Positions 32,152 through 41,034 of a stretch of 64,000 nucleotides of DNA are shown piece by piece. The DNA lies in contig NZ_AP028155.1 in the NCBI RefSeq assembly GCF_033096445.1, positions 1,803,880 to 1,867,879 of the forward strand, written 5' to 3'. The number at the start of each line of letters is the position of its first letter. The first letter of the stretch is position 1. The position numbers and the translations under genes are program-made. The notes under the pieces were generated by a model, which worked only from the letters and a program-made list of their open reading frames with translations, was not told the origin of the DNA and did not search any database. This DNA comes from Butyricimonas faecihominis (GTDB lineage Bacteria; Bacteroidota; Bacteroidia; Bacteroidales; Marinifilaceae).

Positions 32152-33392
32152 TCTAATCTATCTATATATGTTTTACGATTCAAATATCCTGTAAACATTC
32201 CTAACAATAACATTGATGTATAATCCCTAAAAAAAATTGGAGATGCCACACTGTTTATACATATTGTTAGCACATAAATTATCGAAGTATTCAATAAAAA
32301 CAAGAGAGAATCACTTACATGTTTCCTTGCCTTTATGAATTTTTTTACCCCAATTACAAATGGAGATATCATCAATATTACACCAATCAATCCTGTATCA
32401 AGCCACAGCCATAACCATCCATTATGTACCCAATTATCTAAATTACTTCCCGAATGATAGTAACTACGTCCAAAACCTATTCCAAAAATCATATTTTCTT
32501 TTATTGCTGCAATAGATTGATTTATCTCTGTTATTCGATAATCCTCTTGTGAAAGAAAGGCATCTTTATCGAATAAAATATACAAATTATATAATGATAC
32601 TTCACTAATTGTATTCAATATTGATATTTTACCTGCTAATAAAGAAAAAAACAGCCCTCCTCCCAACAATATTATCCCAAAAATCAACAGTTTACGCAAG
32701 GTCTTAAAAATATTCTTTGAATATAAAAATGCAGAAATAATAAATGAGATGACCACTGTTATATATGCCTGCTTAGAATATGACATCAGAGCAGCAAGAC
32801 AAGATAAAAATAATAATATAATAGCATATATTTTTTTCACTGGTATATTATTTTTTAAACAATATAATAATCCCGGTCCCACTCCAACAATGGAAAAAAT
32901 TAATAAACGATATCCCTCTTGATCTTGCCTTTGAATAACGGAAAATACAGTATTAAAAATATTGAAACAACACACAAGAATCAGTAATACAATTATCATT
33001 GAAAGATTTTTAATCATACACCGATCACTGAATCGATCTGATAAAACAATACTATATGATGTAAAAAAATAAAGAATTCCATACATATCCTGTAATGCCA
33101 CTCTTAATTTAACACCACTAAGTAAACCTTGAAACAAACAAAATACAAAATAATATAAGCATATTAATACGTAGGGTCTCATAAGTATGCGATACCCTTG
33201 AAACTTTATATTCAAACAAACAGTTAATAAAATTATTGAAAGATAAAACCAGTTCGAATAAACACTCAAACCAAGAATGTATATAACTATAGAAAAAAAT
33301 AAAATAAATGGAATAAACCATAAGACATTTCCCCTAATGCGATACGCATTTTGATCGGTAGCCTGAACGATAATATTCTTGTAATTAACCAT
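32145..33392 (-). CDS. wzy: O-antigen/capsule polymerase-like membrane protein (Wzy)
   Basis: This protein of about 415 residues has at least ten transmembrane segments and a large extracytoplasmic loop (about 255-310, with SEVSLYNLYILFDKD and FGIGFGRSYYHSGSN) before the last helices, the topology of Wzy/O-antigen ligase proteins. In this operon with wzx it should polymerise repeat units at the periplasmic face. Wzy sequences diverge strongly, so the call rests on topology and context. I used the ATG at 33390-33392; a GTG one codon upstream is possible. Confidence 0.75.
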   Translation of the reverse strand: MVNYKNIIVQATDQNAYRIRGNVLWFIPFILFFSIVIYILGLSVYSNWFYLSIILLTVCLNIKFQGYRILMRPYVLICLYYFVFCLFQGLLSGVKLRVALQDMYGILYFFTSYSIVLSDRFSDRCMIKNLSMIIVLLILVCCFNIFNTVFSVIQRQDQEGYRLLIFSIVGVGPGLLYCLKNNIPVKKIYAIILLFLSCLAALMSYSKQAYITVVISFIISAFLYSKNIFKTLRKLLIFGIILLGGGLFFSLLAGKISILNTISEVSLYNLYILFDKDAFLSQEDYRITEINQSIAAIKENMIFGIGFGRSYYHSGSNLDNWVHNGWLWLWLDTGLIGVILMISPFVIGVKKFIKARKHVSDSLLFLLNTSIIYVLTICINSVASPIFFRDYTSMLLLGMFTGYLNRKTYIDRLEC

Positions 33393-33873
33393 CACAATAT
33401 TCTTTTTTTTTCATTGCTGGGTTTCCACAATAAAGAGCATTACTATCAGTATCGTGTGTCACAACACTCCCTGCGCCAATAATAGTTCCATGTTTTATAG
33501 TAACACCCGGGAGTATAATTGAATCTGCACCTATCCAACATCCATCTTCAACAATAATGGAGTTAGCATAGTTTTTACCTGCTCTTTTACAACAAGTTCC
33601 GACATGATGTGCTTCCGTAATAAAATGTACTCCCATTGCAATATAGACATTATTGCCAATACTAATTCGAGCAGTATTATCAAAAATCACGTTCCGATTT
33701 ATGTAACACCCATAACCAATGCTTAATTCTTTGGTTGTAATCCTACATTCTGCTCCAAAAGTTTTAGAATAACTATCGATTCCCAAAAATTTGTATATAA
33801 CACAACGTATTCTTTTGGGCATAAATCTACTTGCAGCTAAAATATTAACAAAGAAAAAGAAAATTTTATTCAT
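33385..33873 (-). CDS. Hexapeptide-repeat acyltransferase (WcaF/CatB-like)
   Basis: This 162-residue beta-helix protein has hexapeptides (ISIGNNVYIAMGVHFITEAH, WIGADSIILPGVTIKHGTII) and the GAGSVVTHDTDSN...GNPA turn of maltose/galactoside O-acetyltransferases. HHVG contains the likely catalytic His. It probably acetylates a repeat-unit sugar. It overlaps wzy by 8 nt, so the two are translationally coupled. Confidence 0.85.
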   Translation of the reverse strand: MNKIFFFFVNILAASRFMPKRIRCVIYKFLGIDSYSKTFGAECRITTKELSIGYGCYINRNVIFDNTARISIGNNVYIAMGVHFITEAHHVGTCCKRAGKNYANSIIVEDGCWIGADSIILPGVTIKHGTIIGAGSVVTHDTDSNALYCGNPAMKKKEYCDG

Positions 33874-33890
33874 ACAATGAACAAAAATGT

Positions 33891-35033
33891 TTATGATAAT
33901 TCATGGACAAGATTAATTAATGGGTATAATTGATTTTTTATATTCCATTTATTTTTATCCAAATTTATATTATTAATAAAAATACGTCTTACCTTATCAT
34001 CAAGTAAAGAACAAATTGCTTCGCGTAATCCGTTTACATCAATTGATACAGCAATTCCATATTGATTATCATTAATTATCTTTTTTGCTTCTCCATCTGG
34101 TAAAGATGCTAAAATCGGTAAACCAATATTGATATAATCATACAATTTTGCAGGAATACATGCAGAAAAATATTCTTTACTTAATGATAAAAAAGCAACA
34201 TCTACATTAGTTTGCATATAAATAATATAATCACGATGACTCATTCTGTCAATCAACCGAATGTTAGATTTATCTGTAAATCGCAATATAGGTTTATAAT
34301 TCTGATATTTTCCGATAAAAACAGCTTCTACACCATCAAGTCCCTCCACAGCTTTCGCAAGAATTTCAGGAGATTGTGGCCATCCAAAATTTCCTCCATA
34401 TGCAATTCTTAATATATTCTCTGCTTTTCTATTTGATTTCTCGACACTCTCTATCCAACCGAAGTGTGCGTTAACTAGACGGTTACTCAAAAAAGAGTAT
34501 TTTTTGTGCAATGCTTCTAAATATGTATTACAGCATGTAACGACATAATCCGCATTGATCAGATAGTTACGTTCAGTCTTTTCACGTGAAGCATGAGGTT
34601 TCCAATCGTATTTATATCCATTCATTTTTGCATGCTTCACAGGATCATGTAAATGAGCAATATATTTACAATTATAGAGCTTTTTCAATATACTAGCAAG
34701 CTTGAGTGTTCCTATTTCACCAACACTAGTCGCAATAAGTAAATCTTCTTGAGTCAAATTCTCCTTTTTAAAAAACTCTAATCCAGAACTTACCCATCGG
34801 TCTAGATAGTCCTCAGCCATCCCTATACGAGTCAGCAACGAACCTATACGAATTTTCCATCCCAGTGGTAAATATGTAACCTCATCATTACATTGCAGCA
34901 TATTTTGATCTGTAGTTGAAATAACTTTAACATCATATCCCTCTTTCCGCAATATTTCGTATGTTGCTTTAGCGATAGTCCCTCCACTAGAATAAAGATG
35001 ACTATACGTTGCCATTAATACATAAATTCTCAT
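33891..35033 (-). CDS. Glycosyltransferase family 4-like
   Basis: The protein (380 residues from the chosen start MRIYVLMATYSHLYSSGG) has the GT-B N-terminal turn, a central LRIAYGGNFGWPQSPEILA (about 210-228), AVFIGKYQNYKP and the donor region IPAKLYDYINIGLPILASL. The ATG at 35031-35033 overlaps the deacetylase stop as ATGA. A start 8 codons upstream (MEYKEKEK) would lie inside the deacetylase tail and is less likely. Confidence 0.8.
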   Translation of the reverse strand: MRIYVLMATYSHLYSSGGTIAKATYEILRKEGYDVKVISTTDQNMLQCNDEVTYLPLGWKIRIGSLLTRIGMAEDYLDRWVSSGLEFFKKENLTQEDLLIATSVGEIGTLKLASILKKLYNCKYIAHLHDPVKHAKMNGYKYDWKPHASREKTERNYLINADYVVTCCNTYLEALHKKYSFLSNRLVNAHFGWIESVEKSNRKAENILRIAYGGNFGWPQSPEILAKAVEGLDGVEAVFIGKYQNYKPILRFTDKSNIRLIDRMSHRDYIIYMQTNVDVAFLSLSKEYFSACIPAKLYDYINIGLPILASLPDGEAKKIINDNQYGIAVSIDVNGLREAICSLLDDKVRRIFINNINLDKNKWNIKNQLYPLINLVHELS

Positions 35034-36007
35034 TTTTTCCTTCTCCTTGTATTCCACATTTTTGTTTCAACTCGCATTTTAATTACACTACAAGCCCTCT
35101 GCATAAAGAATCGCCATGATCGAAAACCTTTTATGGATATTATAGTTTCGCATGCATCTTCACTCATAATTGATTGATCAAGTAACTCATCCAATGATAC
35201 AAAAGTCAAACTTGATTCCTCTTTAAATATTGCAAGCATCATATCAAGTTTTTTTATATTTTTCCTATTTACTCTTGGTTTATCTGGAGTTTTCCTCCAA
35301 TCTAATAAGGAAAAACTATGTACAAACATTACAATTGGATCGACACAATCCTCCATTACCAAACGAGGTACTAAATATCTGAACTCATTCATTGCCATAC
35401 TTGCATCTAATTTATCATTTCTACAATACGACCCAAACGTAAAACTTTTATATGACGTAACTGGAAACTCTAACAAACCACTACTCAAACGTGTTGCTTT
35501 ATTATACGCTACTGGTGGTTCAATTTGACACCATCGCTGACCAACAAATTCAGAAAAATCACATAAATATCCATTTTCTACTAAAATATCAAGAGTATCA
35601 CGATTCGCTCCATACTTCCCCGCACGGAATGCTTTCGGTTTTTCTCCAAGAATTTTGATATAAAAATCTGTACATTTTTTAATTATCTCTCTCTGTTCAT
35701 TTTTAGTATATTCCCATAAAAACAATCTATTAGTATCAGCCATGTGATCAGGATGAATATGTACACCGCAATCATGCCCTCTTCCCTTTATATATCGAAG
35801 TACAGTAGCAATTTCTGCTTCGCCATAATCCCACGCTTCTGCAATATCTACAAAAAAAAGACCTTTAATATGATGATAATCAAAAATATCCATAAGTTTA
35901 CCTATACCATAACTAGTACCATCCACAGTCTTTCCCATAATAAGATGTGTTACAGGATCACTACCATCATGTCCCTCTACGTCAACAGTCATAATTACTT
36001 TTTTCAT
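35030..36007 (-). CDS. Polysaccharide deacetylase-like protein (WbmS-type)
   Basis: The protein (325 residues from ATG 36005-36007) starts KKVIMTVDVEGHDGSD, which holds the acidic DVE motif of NodB-type deacetylases. HDCGVHIHPDHMAD (His pair, about 98-111) and FRAGKYGANRDTLDIL follow. The residues suit a metal-dependent de-N- or de-O-acetylase acting on a sugar of the repeat unit. WbmS-like members occur in O-antigen loci, but their substrates are mostly unproven. It overlaps the next glycosyltransferase as ATGA. Confidence 0.75.
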   Translation of the reverse strand: MKKVIMTVDVEGHDGSDPVTHLIMGKTVDGTSYGIGKLMDIFDYHHIKGLFFVDIAEAWDYGEAEIATVLRYIKGRGHDCGVHIHPDHMADTNRLFLWEYTKNEQREIIKKCTDFYIKILGEKPKAFRAGKYGANRDTLDILVENGYLCDFSEFVGQRWCQIEPPVAYNKATRLSSGLLEFPVTSYKSFTFGSYCRNDKLDASMAMNEFRYLVPRLVMEDCVDPIVMFVHSFSLLDWRKTPDKPRVNRKNIKKLDMMLAIFKEESSLTFVSLDELLDQSIMSEDACETIISIKGFRSWRFFMQRACSVIKMRVETKMWNTRRRKK

Positions 36008-36009
36008 TC

Positions 36010-36123
36010 TCAAAAATTCCTAATTAAATTTGATTTCCTCAATTTTTTAATTATATACAAATTATTATTAGTATTCTTTTTCACTAAAGCATAGTAGCTG
36101 CCTCCTATCACACAATTTTGTAC
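36010..36123 (-). pseudogene. Possible 3' gene fragment upstream of the deacetylase
   Basis: In the 196-bp gap ahead of the deacetylase, the minus strand carries a 37-codon open stretch (VQNCVIGGSYYALVKKN ... LRKSNLIRNF) with no start codon, ending at a TGA 2 nt before the deacetylase ATG. Its composition is protein-like, with a Lys-rich tail. I do not recognise the family, and it may be chance in A/T-rich DNA. Confidence 0.25.
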
Positions 36124-36203
36124 TTAATATATTGATTATCCTTGCTACAAGGATATAAGTAAAGTATACCTTTCCGTATATACTCCTATTTATTATCTAA
36201 AAT

Positions 36204-37343
36204 TTATTTACATTTTAAAAAATACTCATCCATGTAATTATACAAGATTTCCTTTTTCCCTATCTTTTTAATAGATTGTATAATACTCCAATCACCATTA
36301 TCATTAGCTTCTATCATTAACCACCCTTTATCACTATAAGCTATATCCCAAGAAATTAAAGTTGTACCAGGAAGATGAGTTGCCATATCATGAACAAGTA
36401 GCAATGCTTCATTCCAACAAGGTAATTTATACCCAACAATCTGCACTCCAGTATCTGGGTGGATATTAAAATGTTTACCTCTATAATCTACAGCATCCGA
36501 TTCAACAACTCCTAATTGGTAATCAATACTTGCATATATACCTCCAGCACCAGCATTATCCATAATAGATTCTCCTGTACCAATTCTCCAAGTAACCCCC
36601 AAAATATACACTTTGTTATCAATTGTAAATGTAACAACTCTAAAAGAATTCACGGATTGTGGATGTACCACAGCTATTTCATCTCCTTGCGTTATCAATT
36701 CTTCTACAACAAAAGCTCCCTGTTTCAATTTTTCGTGAAAAAAACTTGAAATAGAAATTACATCCAAACTATATTTAGCAATACCATGTCCAGAATGTTC
36801 ATTTAAAGGCTTATAAATAAAATCTCGATGATTTGTTACAAATTTTTCAAAAGCCACAAAATCTTCATCAGAAAAACACCCTAACACGTCCCGTTTAAAG
36901 AATCTTTGATATTTCAAATAGCATGTATATTTATTTGTCATCAAAGGCAAAATTTCTCTATCATTCAAAATATCACAATAATAATAACGCATTTTATCCG
37001 TAACGAAAGAATTACGACAACGATAATTTTTATTTATTAAATCATATATACAATAATCTTGAAAACTAATCCCCAAACGATGCAAACAGTAAATCATATC
37101 ACGTACAATATAAGATTCATTAAATTCACCCCATTCTCCTCTACGTAATTCTATTTCTTCTTTTATAAAAGGTAACCCTCCTTTATAATATTTCCTATCA
37201 AAGATTTTATAATATATTACGTAAAGTTTTTTCCAAAACTCCGATTTATCTGCTTTATAACCTAACCAATTTTCGAATGGAGTATCTAATTTCCATCGAG
37301 CAATACGTGGAGACATCCCAAAATACCGATCTTTTCTATTCAT
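36204..37343 (-). CDS. Sugar-transfer-associated ATP-grasp protein
   Basis: This 379-residue protein has the ATP-grasp layout of the sugar-transfer-associated family: FIYKPLNEHSGHGIAKYS (ATP-binding Lys and glycine loop, about 175-192), FVVEELITQGDEIAVVHP (adenine hinge), NSFRVVTFTIDNKVYILGV, and WDIAYSDKGWLMIEANDNGDW (catalytic acidic/Asn metal site, about 329-349). ATP-grasp enzymes form amide or ester bonds through acyl-phosphates. Family members occur with glycosyltransferases, but their reaction is not well known. A fossil of a related gene lies just upstream (37426-37508). Confidence 0.8.
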   Translation of the reverse strand: MNRKDRYFGMSPRIARWKLDTPFENWLGYKADKSEFWKKLYVIYYKIFDRKYYKGGLPFIKEEIELRRGEWGEFNESYIVRDMIYCLHRLGISFQDYCIYDLINKNYRCRNSFVTDKMRYYYCDILNDREILPLMTNKYTCYLKYQRFFKRDVLGCFSDEDFVAFEKFVTNHRDFIYKPLNEHSGHGIAKYSLDVISISSFFHEKLKQGAFVVEELITQGDEIAVVHPQSVNSFRVVTFTIDNKVYILGVTWRIGTGESIMDNAGAGGIYASIDYQLGVVESDAVDYRGKHFNIHPDTGVQIVGYKLPCWNEALLLVHDMATHLPGTTLISWDIAYSDKGWLMIEANDNGDWSIIQSIKKIGKKEILYNYMDEYFLKCK

Positions 37344-37425
37344 TTCCCTAATTTCAACTTATCTATTAATTCGCATTTTTTTAATTCTTGTTGAACTGCT
37401 TATAATATGACTCCTGCTCTTATTT

Positions 37426-37508
37426 TTACAACCGTCCATTGCTTTTTTTACTTAACGCAAAATCCCAAGAGATCAAGGTTAAGCTTTCGCTCTTATTTCT
37501 TGAACAAC
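37426..37508 (-). pseudogene. Degraded C-terminal fragment of a second sugar-transfer ATP-grasp gene
   Basis: In the gap upstream of the intact gene, minus-strand frames read VVQEIRAKA, then after a 2-nt slip TLISWDFALSKKSNGRL and a stop. This parallels TLISWDIAYSDKGWLMIEAND and the preceding helix of the intact protein at 36204-37343, in the right order and spacing. It is too short and frameshifted to function. I read it as the remnant of a lost paralogue or of a partial duplication. Confidence 0.55.
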
Positions 37509-37534
37509 TCCACTATAAATTTTCAATTCATTTT

Positions 37535-38743
37535 TTATTTTAATTTTGGATAAATATAATTTTCTATACTATATGCATACTTATTCTGTTCTTCAAGTGT
37601 ATGAAATTCAAAATCAATCCTAGCGACGGCATCCGTTCCGTCTTCACATATCAAGACCTTTTCCCCTTTGTTAAAATTTTCTTCAATACCACATACAAAA
37701 TCCTTTATTTCTTCAGCAATATATAACCCATCATATATCCCTTCATCCCTACTAAACACAGAGTGACGCGTCAGATATTTAAACATAGGATACCGACATT
37801 CATCCAATACATTACAATAGCTATAATCATTAACACATAATGAAACTAAGAGTTTTGTGTAATCTAAACCAGAATATTGTTCAATAAATTTAGGAACCCC
37901 TATTCCCCCTTGCCTTGTATTAATTTCAATAACAAATAATTGGTTATCTTTAGTGAAATACATTTCTATATTGAATTGACCAAATTCAAGTCCAGCCCCC
38001 TTCACAATTTTGGCCACGGTATCTTTAATTACATTCTTTTTCTCACTTGACAAATGCAATGGAGAAATATCACTCATAGGTACCATTGGTGCACCAGAAC
38101 TTCTTTGGTCATTAAAGATACCATCCCACAATATTTTACCATCATAAATGAAAATATCTCCCTCTATCACGGTCAATGAAGGCATTTCAACAAATTCTTC
38201 GACTGTAACTTTTTTATTCCAAGAATCTCTAGCACTATTTTCAAACGATTTTCTTATTAGAGATTCATCAAAACTATCTATCTTAGTTATTCCTCTCGAT
38301 GCAGAATTTCTACATGGCTTTATCAATACTGGCAAACTCATTTCTTTTATTGCTTGGATAGCATTTTCCATTGTATCTACATCCGTCTGCTTTGGTGCAA
38401 AAACTCCTATTCTATTTTGTAACTTTCTAAATAAATTCTTTTCTCCTATATTACGAATACTTTCTAAAGTATTACCACGCAGTCCCAACTCTTCACATAC
38501 ATATGCGACATTCTGCATTACAACTTCCGAATTCGATATTATCCCATCAACTTCTTCAACTTTTGCAATTTGTAATACAACCTCCCGATCCATATAATCA
38601 ACCTGATAATGTTTATCAACATATTTTAGACCAGGATTTGTAGTTGTCCGATCACAAACTATAACATAATAACCAAGTTCCTTTGATTTCGATATCAAAA
38701 GTAGTTGATCATTAGCAGCACCTAATATCAGTATTTTTTTCAT
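37535..38743 (-). CDS. ATP-grasp ligase (PurK/carbamoyl-phosphate-synthase-like)
   Basis: The protein (402 residues from MKKILILGAANDQLLLISKS) has an N-terminal preATP-grasp Rossmann-like domain, then LPVLIKPCRNSASRGITKID (ATP-binding Lys and glycine loop, about 133-152), VTVEEFVEMPSLTVIEGDIF and QLFVIEINTRQGGIG (metal site, about 285-299). It should couple a carboxylate to an amine using ATP. The gene overlaps the upstream SDR as ATGA. A distant paralogue is two genes upstream (39817-41034). The substrate is unknown; an amino-acyl or similar decoration of an amino sugar is my inference. Confidence 0.78.
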   Translation of the reverse strand: MKKILILGAANDQLLLISKSKELGYYVIVCDRTTTNPGLKYVDKHYQVDYMDREVVLQIAKVEEVDGIISNSEVVMQNVAYVCEELGLRGNTLESIRNIGEKNLFRKLQNRIGVFAPKQTDVDTMENAIQAIKEMSLPVLIKPCRNSASRGITKIDSFDESLIRKSFENSARDSWNKKVTVEEFVEMPSLTVIEGDIFIYDGKILWDGIFNDQRSSGAPMVPMSDISPLHLSSEKKNVIKDTVAKIVKGAGLEFGQFNIEMYFTKDNQLFVIEINTRQGGIGVPKFIEQYSGLDYTKLLVSLCVNDYSYCNVLDECRYPMFKYLTRHSVFSRDEGIYDGLYIAEEIKDFVCGIEENFNKGEKVLICEDGTDAVARIDFEFHTLEEQNKYAYSIENYIYPKLK

Positions 38744-39747
38744 ATATTGTTTTTGTAATAATCTTTTTCCTCTCCCCAAAGCTTCTTAAACCGTTGTACT
38801 TTCATTTCCTCTTTAAAATACTCTAAATAATCTTTCCAAGTATATGATGGTTTATAACCTAATTCATTAACTGTTTTTAAATAATCAAGGACAAACTGTG
38901 TAGAATTTGTTTTTTCTGGAGCATAAATAATTTTAGCATTGGGATTAGGATTAAAAATTTCCATTATTCCTTTCACTCTTTCTTCGATAGTGCTTCCTCC
39001 ACTCGCAACATTATAAATTCCTCCTTCATGGTCTACTTCCAAAGATCTTTCGATTATCTGTAAAAAATCATAAACATGTACTGTTTCTAACAAACGTTTA
39101 GGATCTCCCCATATCTCCAAATCTTTACCTTCCATTGCACGATAAATTAAATACCTATCAGAAATAAGTACCTTTTCTCCGTCTGTATACGTGTATGGAT
39201 TAGGATCATAACTATAAATTCTCGATAACCGAAATATGAAACGTTTCAAACCATATAAAGAATGATAGTGTTCAATCATGTCTACTGCTGCATTTTTAGC
39301 AATCACATACATTGCATGATCACCTTCATACGGAGCTTTACGTATAGAATTTGCAGGAATCGGAGTTTTTGTTCCAAATAAATAACTAATATCAAACAAC
39401 GATTGAGGAAATATGATTCTATCCACATTGATTTTTCTTATATACTCAAGAATATTTAATGTTCCACAAATTATTGAAGATATATATAGTTCTGGATCGT
39501 AACCTTTCATAGAAGCAGGTAACATTCCTGCGAAATTCAAGACAGCATAAACATCTTTATGAGGAAGTTGATTAAAATCTTGCTTTTTACTAATATCAAC
39601 CGAATAATAATGCATGTTATAATCTGCAAAAAAGCCATTATCATTTTTCCTATGCCCAACAGGAATAATTTCATATTTATCTTTCAGATGAAGACAAATA
39701 TTTGCTCCCAAATTTCCAGTCGCACCAAAAACTATTATTTTTTTCAT
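38740..39747 (-). CDS. NAD-dependent epimerase/dehydratase (extended SDR)
   Basis: The protein (335 residues from ATG 39745-39747) begins KKIIVFGATGNLGANICLHL, the Rossmann glycine motif, with NFAGMLPASM and FPQSLFDISYLFG in mid-protein. The usual YxxxK is not obvious: MYVIAKNAAVDMIEHY (about 147-162) gives Y-V-I-A-K, which fits it. YDPNPYTYTDGEKVLISDRY and EIWGDPKRLLETVHVYDF are sugar-binding segments. It lies between two ATP-grasp genes and overlaps the downstream one, so it probably acts on the same nucleotide-sugar intermediate. Confidence 0.78.
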   Translation of the reverse strand: MKKIIVFGATGNLGANICLHLKDKYEIIPVGHRKNDNGFFADYNMHYYSVDISKKQDFNQLPHKDVYAVLNFAGMLPASMKGYDPELYISSIICGTLNILEYIRKINVDRIIFPQSLFDISYLFGTKTPIPANSIRKAPYEGDHAMYVIAKNAAVDMIEHYHSLYGLKRFIFRLSRIYSYDPNPYTYTDGEKVLISDRYLIYRAMEGKDLEIWGDPKRLLETVHVYDFLQIIERSLEVDHEGGIYNVASGGSTIEERVKGIMEIFNPNPNAKIIYAPEKTNSTQFVLDYLKTVNELGYKPSYTWKDYLEYFKEEMKVQRFKKLWGEEKDYYKNNI

Positions 39748-39816
39748 TTTCAATTATTACTAATTTAAATACAATAAATTTACTAACACTATTTTTACTG
39801 ATTTATAAACAATACA

Positions 39817-41034
39817 TCAATTCACGTTAATTCGTACCCACTGATTCACACTCGTAATTCTTTCATTTAATTGATCTACTGAAAAAAATCGAACAATCAT
39901 GGTACCTATTGTATCATTAGCACCATTAAAAACAGAGACCCGATCCCCCTTCTGTATCCACAAATCAGTTTCAACAACATAACATGCCACTTCTCGAGAT
40001 ATTTCTAAACCTACAAATATCCCTTCTTTATCGGCATGCAATATCACTTCTACCCAATACTCATTACAAGGTCGTTGCTCCACGTTTACCACTTCATCCC
40101 CCATTGCAGCCCTTACAGTATTACTTATCAAATCCACTCCCATGGCATATTGTAACATTTCGGCCAAACGATTTCCCCCTCCTCGCGGAGATACTTCCAT
40201 AATATATATTTTTCCATTTTTACCGATACGGGTTTCTACATTATAAATAGAAGTCCGCATCCCCAAAAGCTTCAACAATCGTTGTATTTCTGATGTCAAC
40301 TCCTTTTCTTGTGTTTCAGTAAAAGTTGACGGCCAACTATATGCTGAAGGTGTATAAGGATTAGCTGCTTGATCATCAAAATGTTGTGCCGAAAAAGAAA
40401 CAAATTTTAATTCTCCATCTACAGAAAAACAATCCGAATCAGAAGAACACCCCTCTTTTTCAATAAATTCCTCAACAATCACCCGTCTGGACATAGAATG
40501 TAAAAACGCCTCATGCAATGCATACTCCAATTCTGTTGAAAAATCAACACGTGTAACCCCTTTACTCCCCGCAGAATCTGTTGGCTTAACAATAAGAGGA
40601 TAAGTAAAAACATCTGATTTCAACAATGCATCTTCTATGGAAGAAAAACCAAATGCCCAAGGCACGCTAAAACTATGCTCAGACAAAAAAGCACGAAACT
40701 TATCCTTATTCTGCAAAATACACACGGACTCATACGGTCCACAAGCAGGCAATCCCAATTGTTCCTGTACGTATGCAGCAGTCATAACACCAGGGTCTAC
40801 CGCAAATGACATAATTCCATCTATCTGTAACTCCTTCGCTAACGTCAACACGGCCTCTTTATCAATAATACTCACATTGTGATACTCATCTGCATATTGA
40901 TGAGCGATATTACTTGGAAGATAATCACACGTAATCACGTAATATCCTAGATTATGTGCTACTTTAATAACCGGAAGTAAATACCGTAATCCTCCCAACA
41001 ATAATAATTTTTTCCGTCTACCGATATTATTCAT
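39817..41034 (-). CDS. ATP-grasp ligase (PurK/carbamoyl-phosphate-synthase-like)
   Basis: This 405-residue protein has KKLLLLGGLRYLLPVIKVAH at its N-terminus, YPLIVKPTDSAGSKGVTRVD (ATP loop, about 141-160), VIVEEFIEKEGCSSDSDCFS and IYIMEVSPRGGGNRLAEML (metal site, about 272-290). It shares its layout with the ATP-grasp at 37535-38743, but the metal-site residues differ (EVSPRGG against EINTRQGG), which suggests a different acceptor. It overlaps the DegT aminotransferase stop as TAATG, tying it to formation of an amino sugar. Confidence 0.8.
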   Translation of the reverse strand: MNNIGRRKKLLLLGGLRYLLPVIKVAHNLGYYVITCDYLPSNIAHQYADEYHNVSIIDKEAVLTLAKELQIDGIMSFAVDPGVMTAAYVQEQLGLPACGPYESVCILQNKDKFRAFLSEHSFSVPWAFGFSSIEDALLKSDVFTYPLIVKPTDSAGSKGVTRVDFSTELEYALHEAFLHSMSRRVIVEEFIEKEGCSSDSDCFSVDGELKFVSFSAQHFDDQAANPYTPSAYSWPSTFTETQEKELTSEIQRLLKLLGMRTSIYNVETRIGKNGKIYIMEVSPRGGGNRLAEMLQYAMGVDLISNTVRAAMGDEVVNVEQRPCNEYWVEVILHADKEGIFVGLEISREVACYVVETDLWIQKGDRVSVFNGANDTIGTMIVRFFSVDQLNERITSVNQWVRINVN

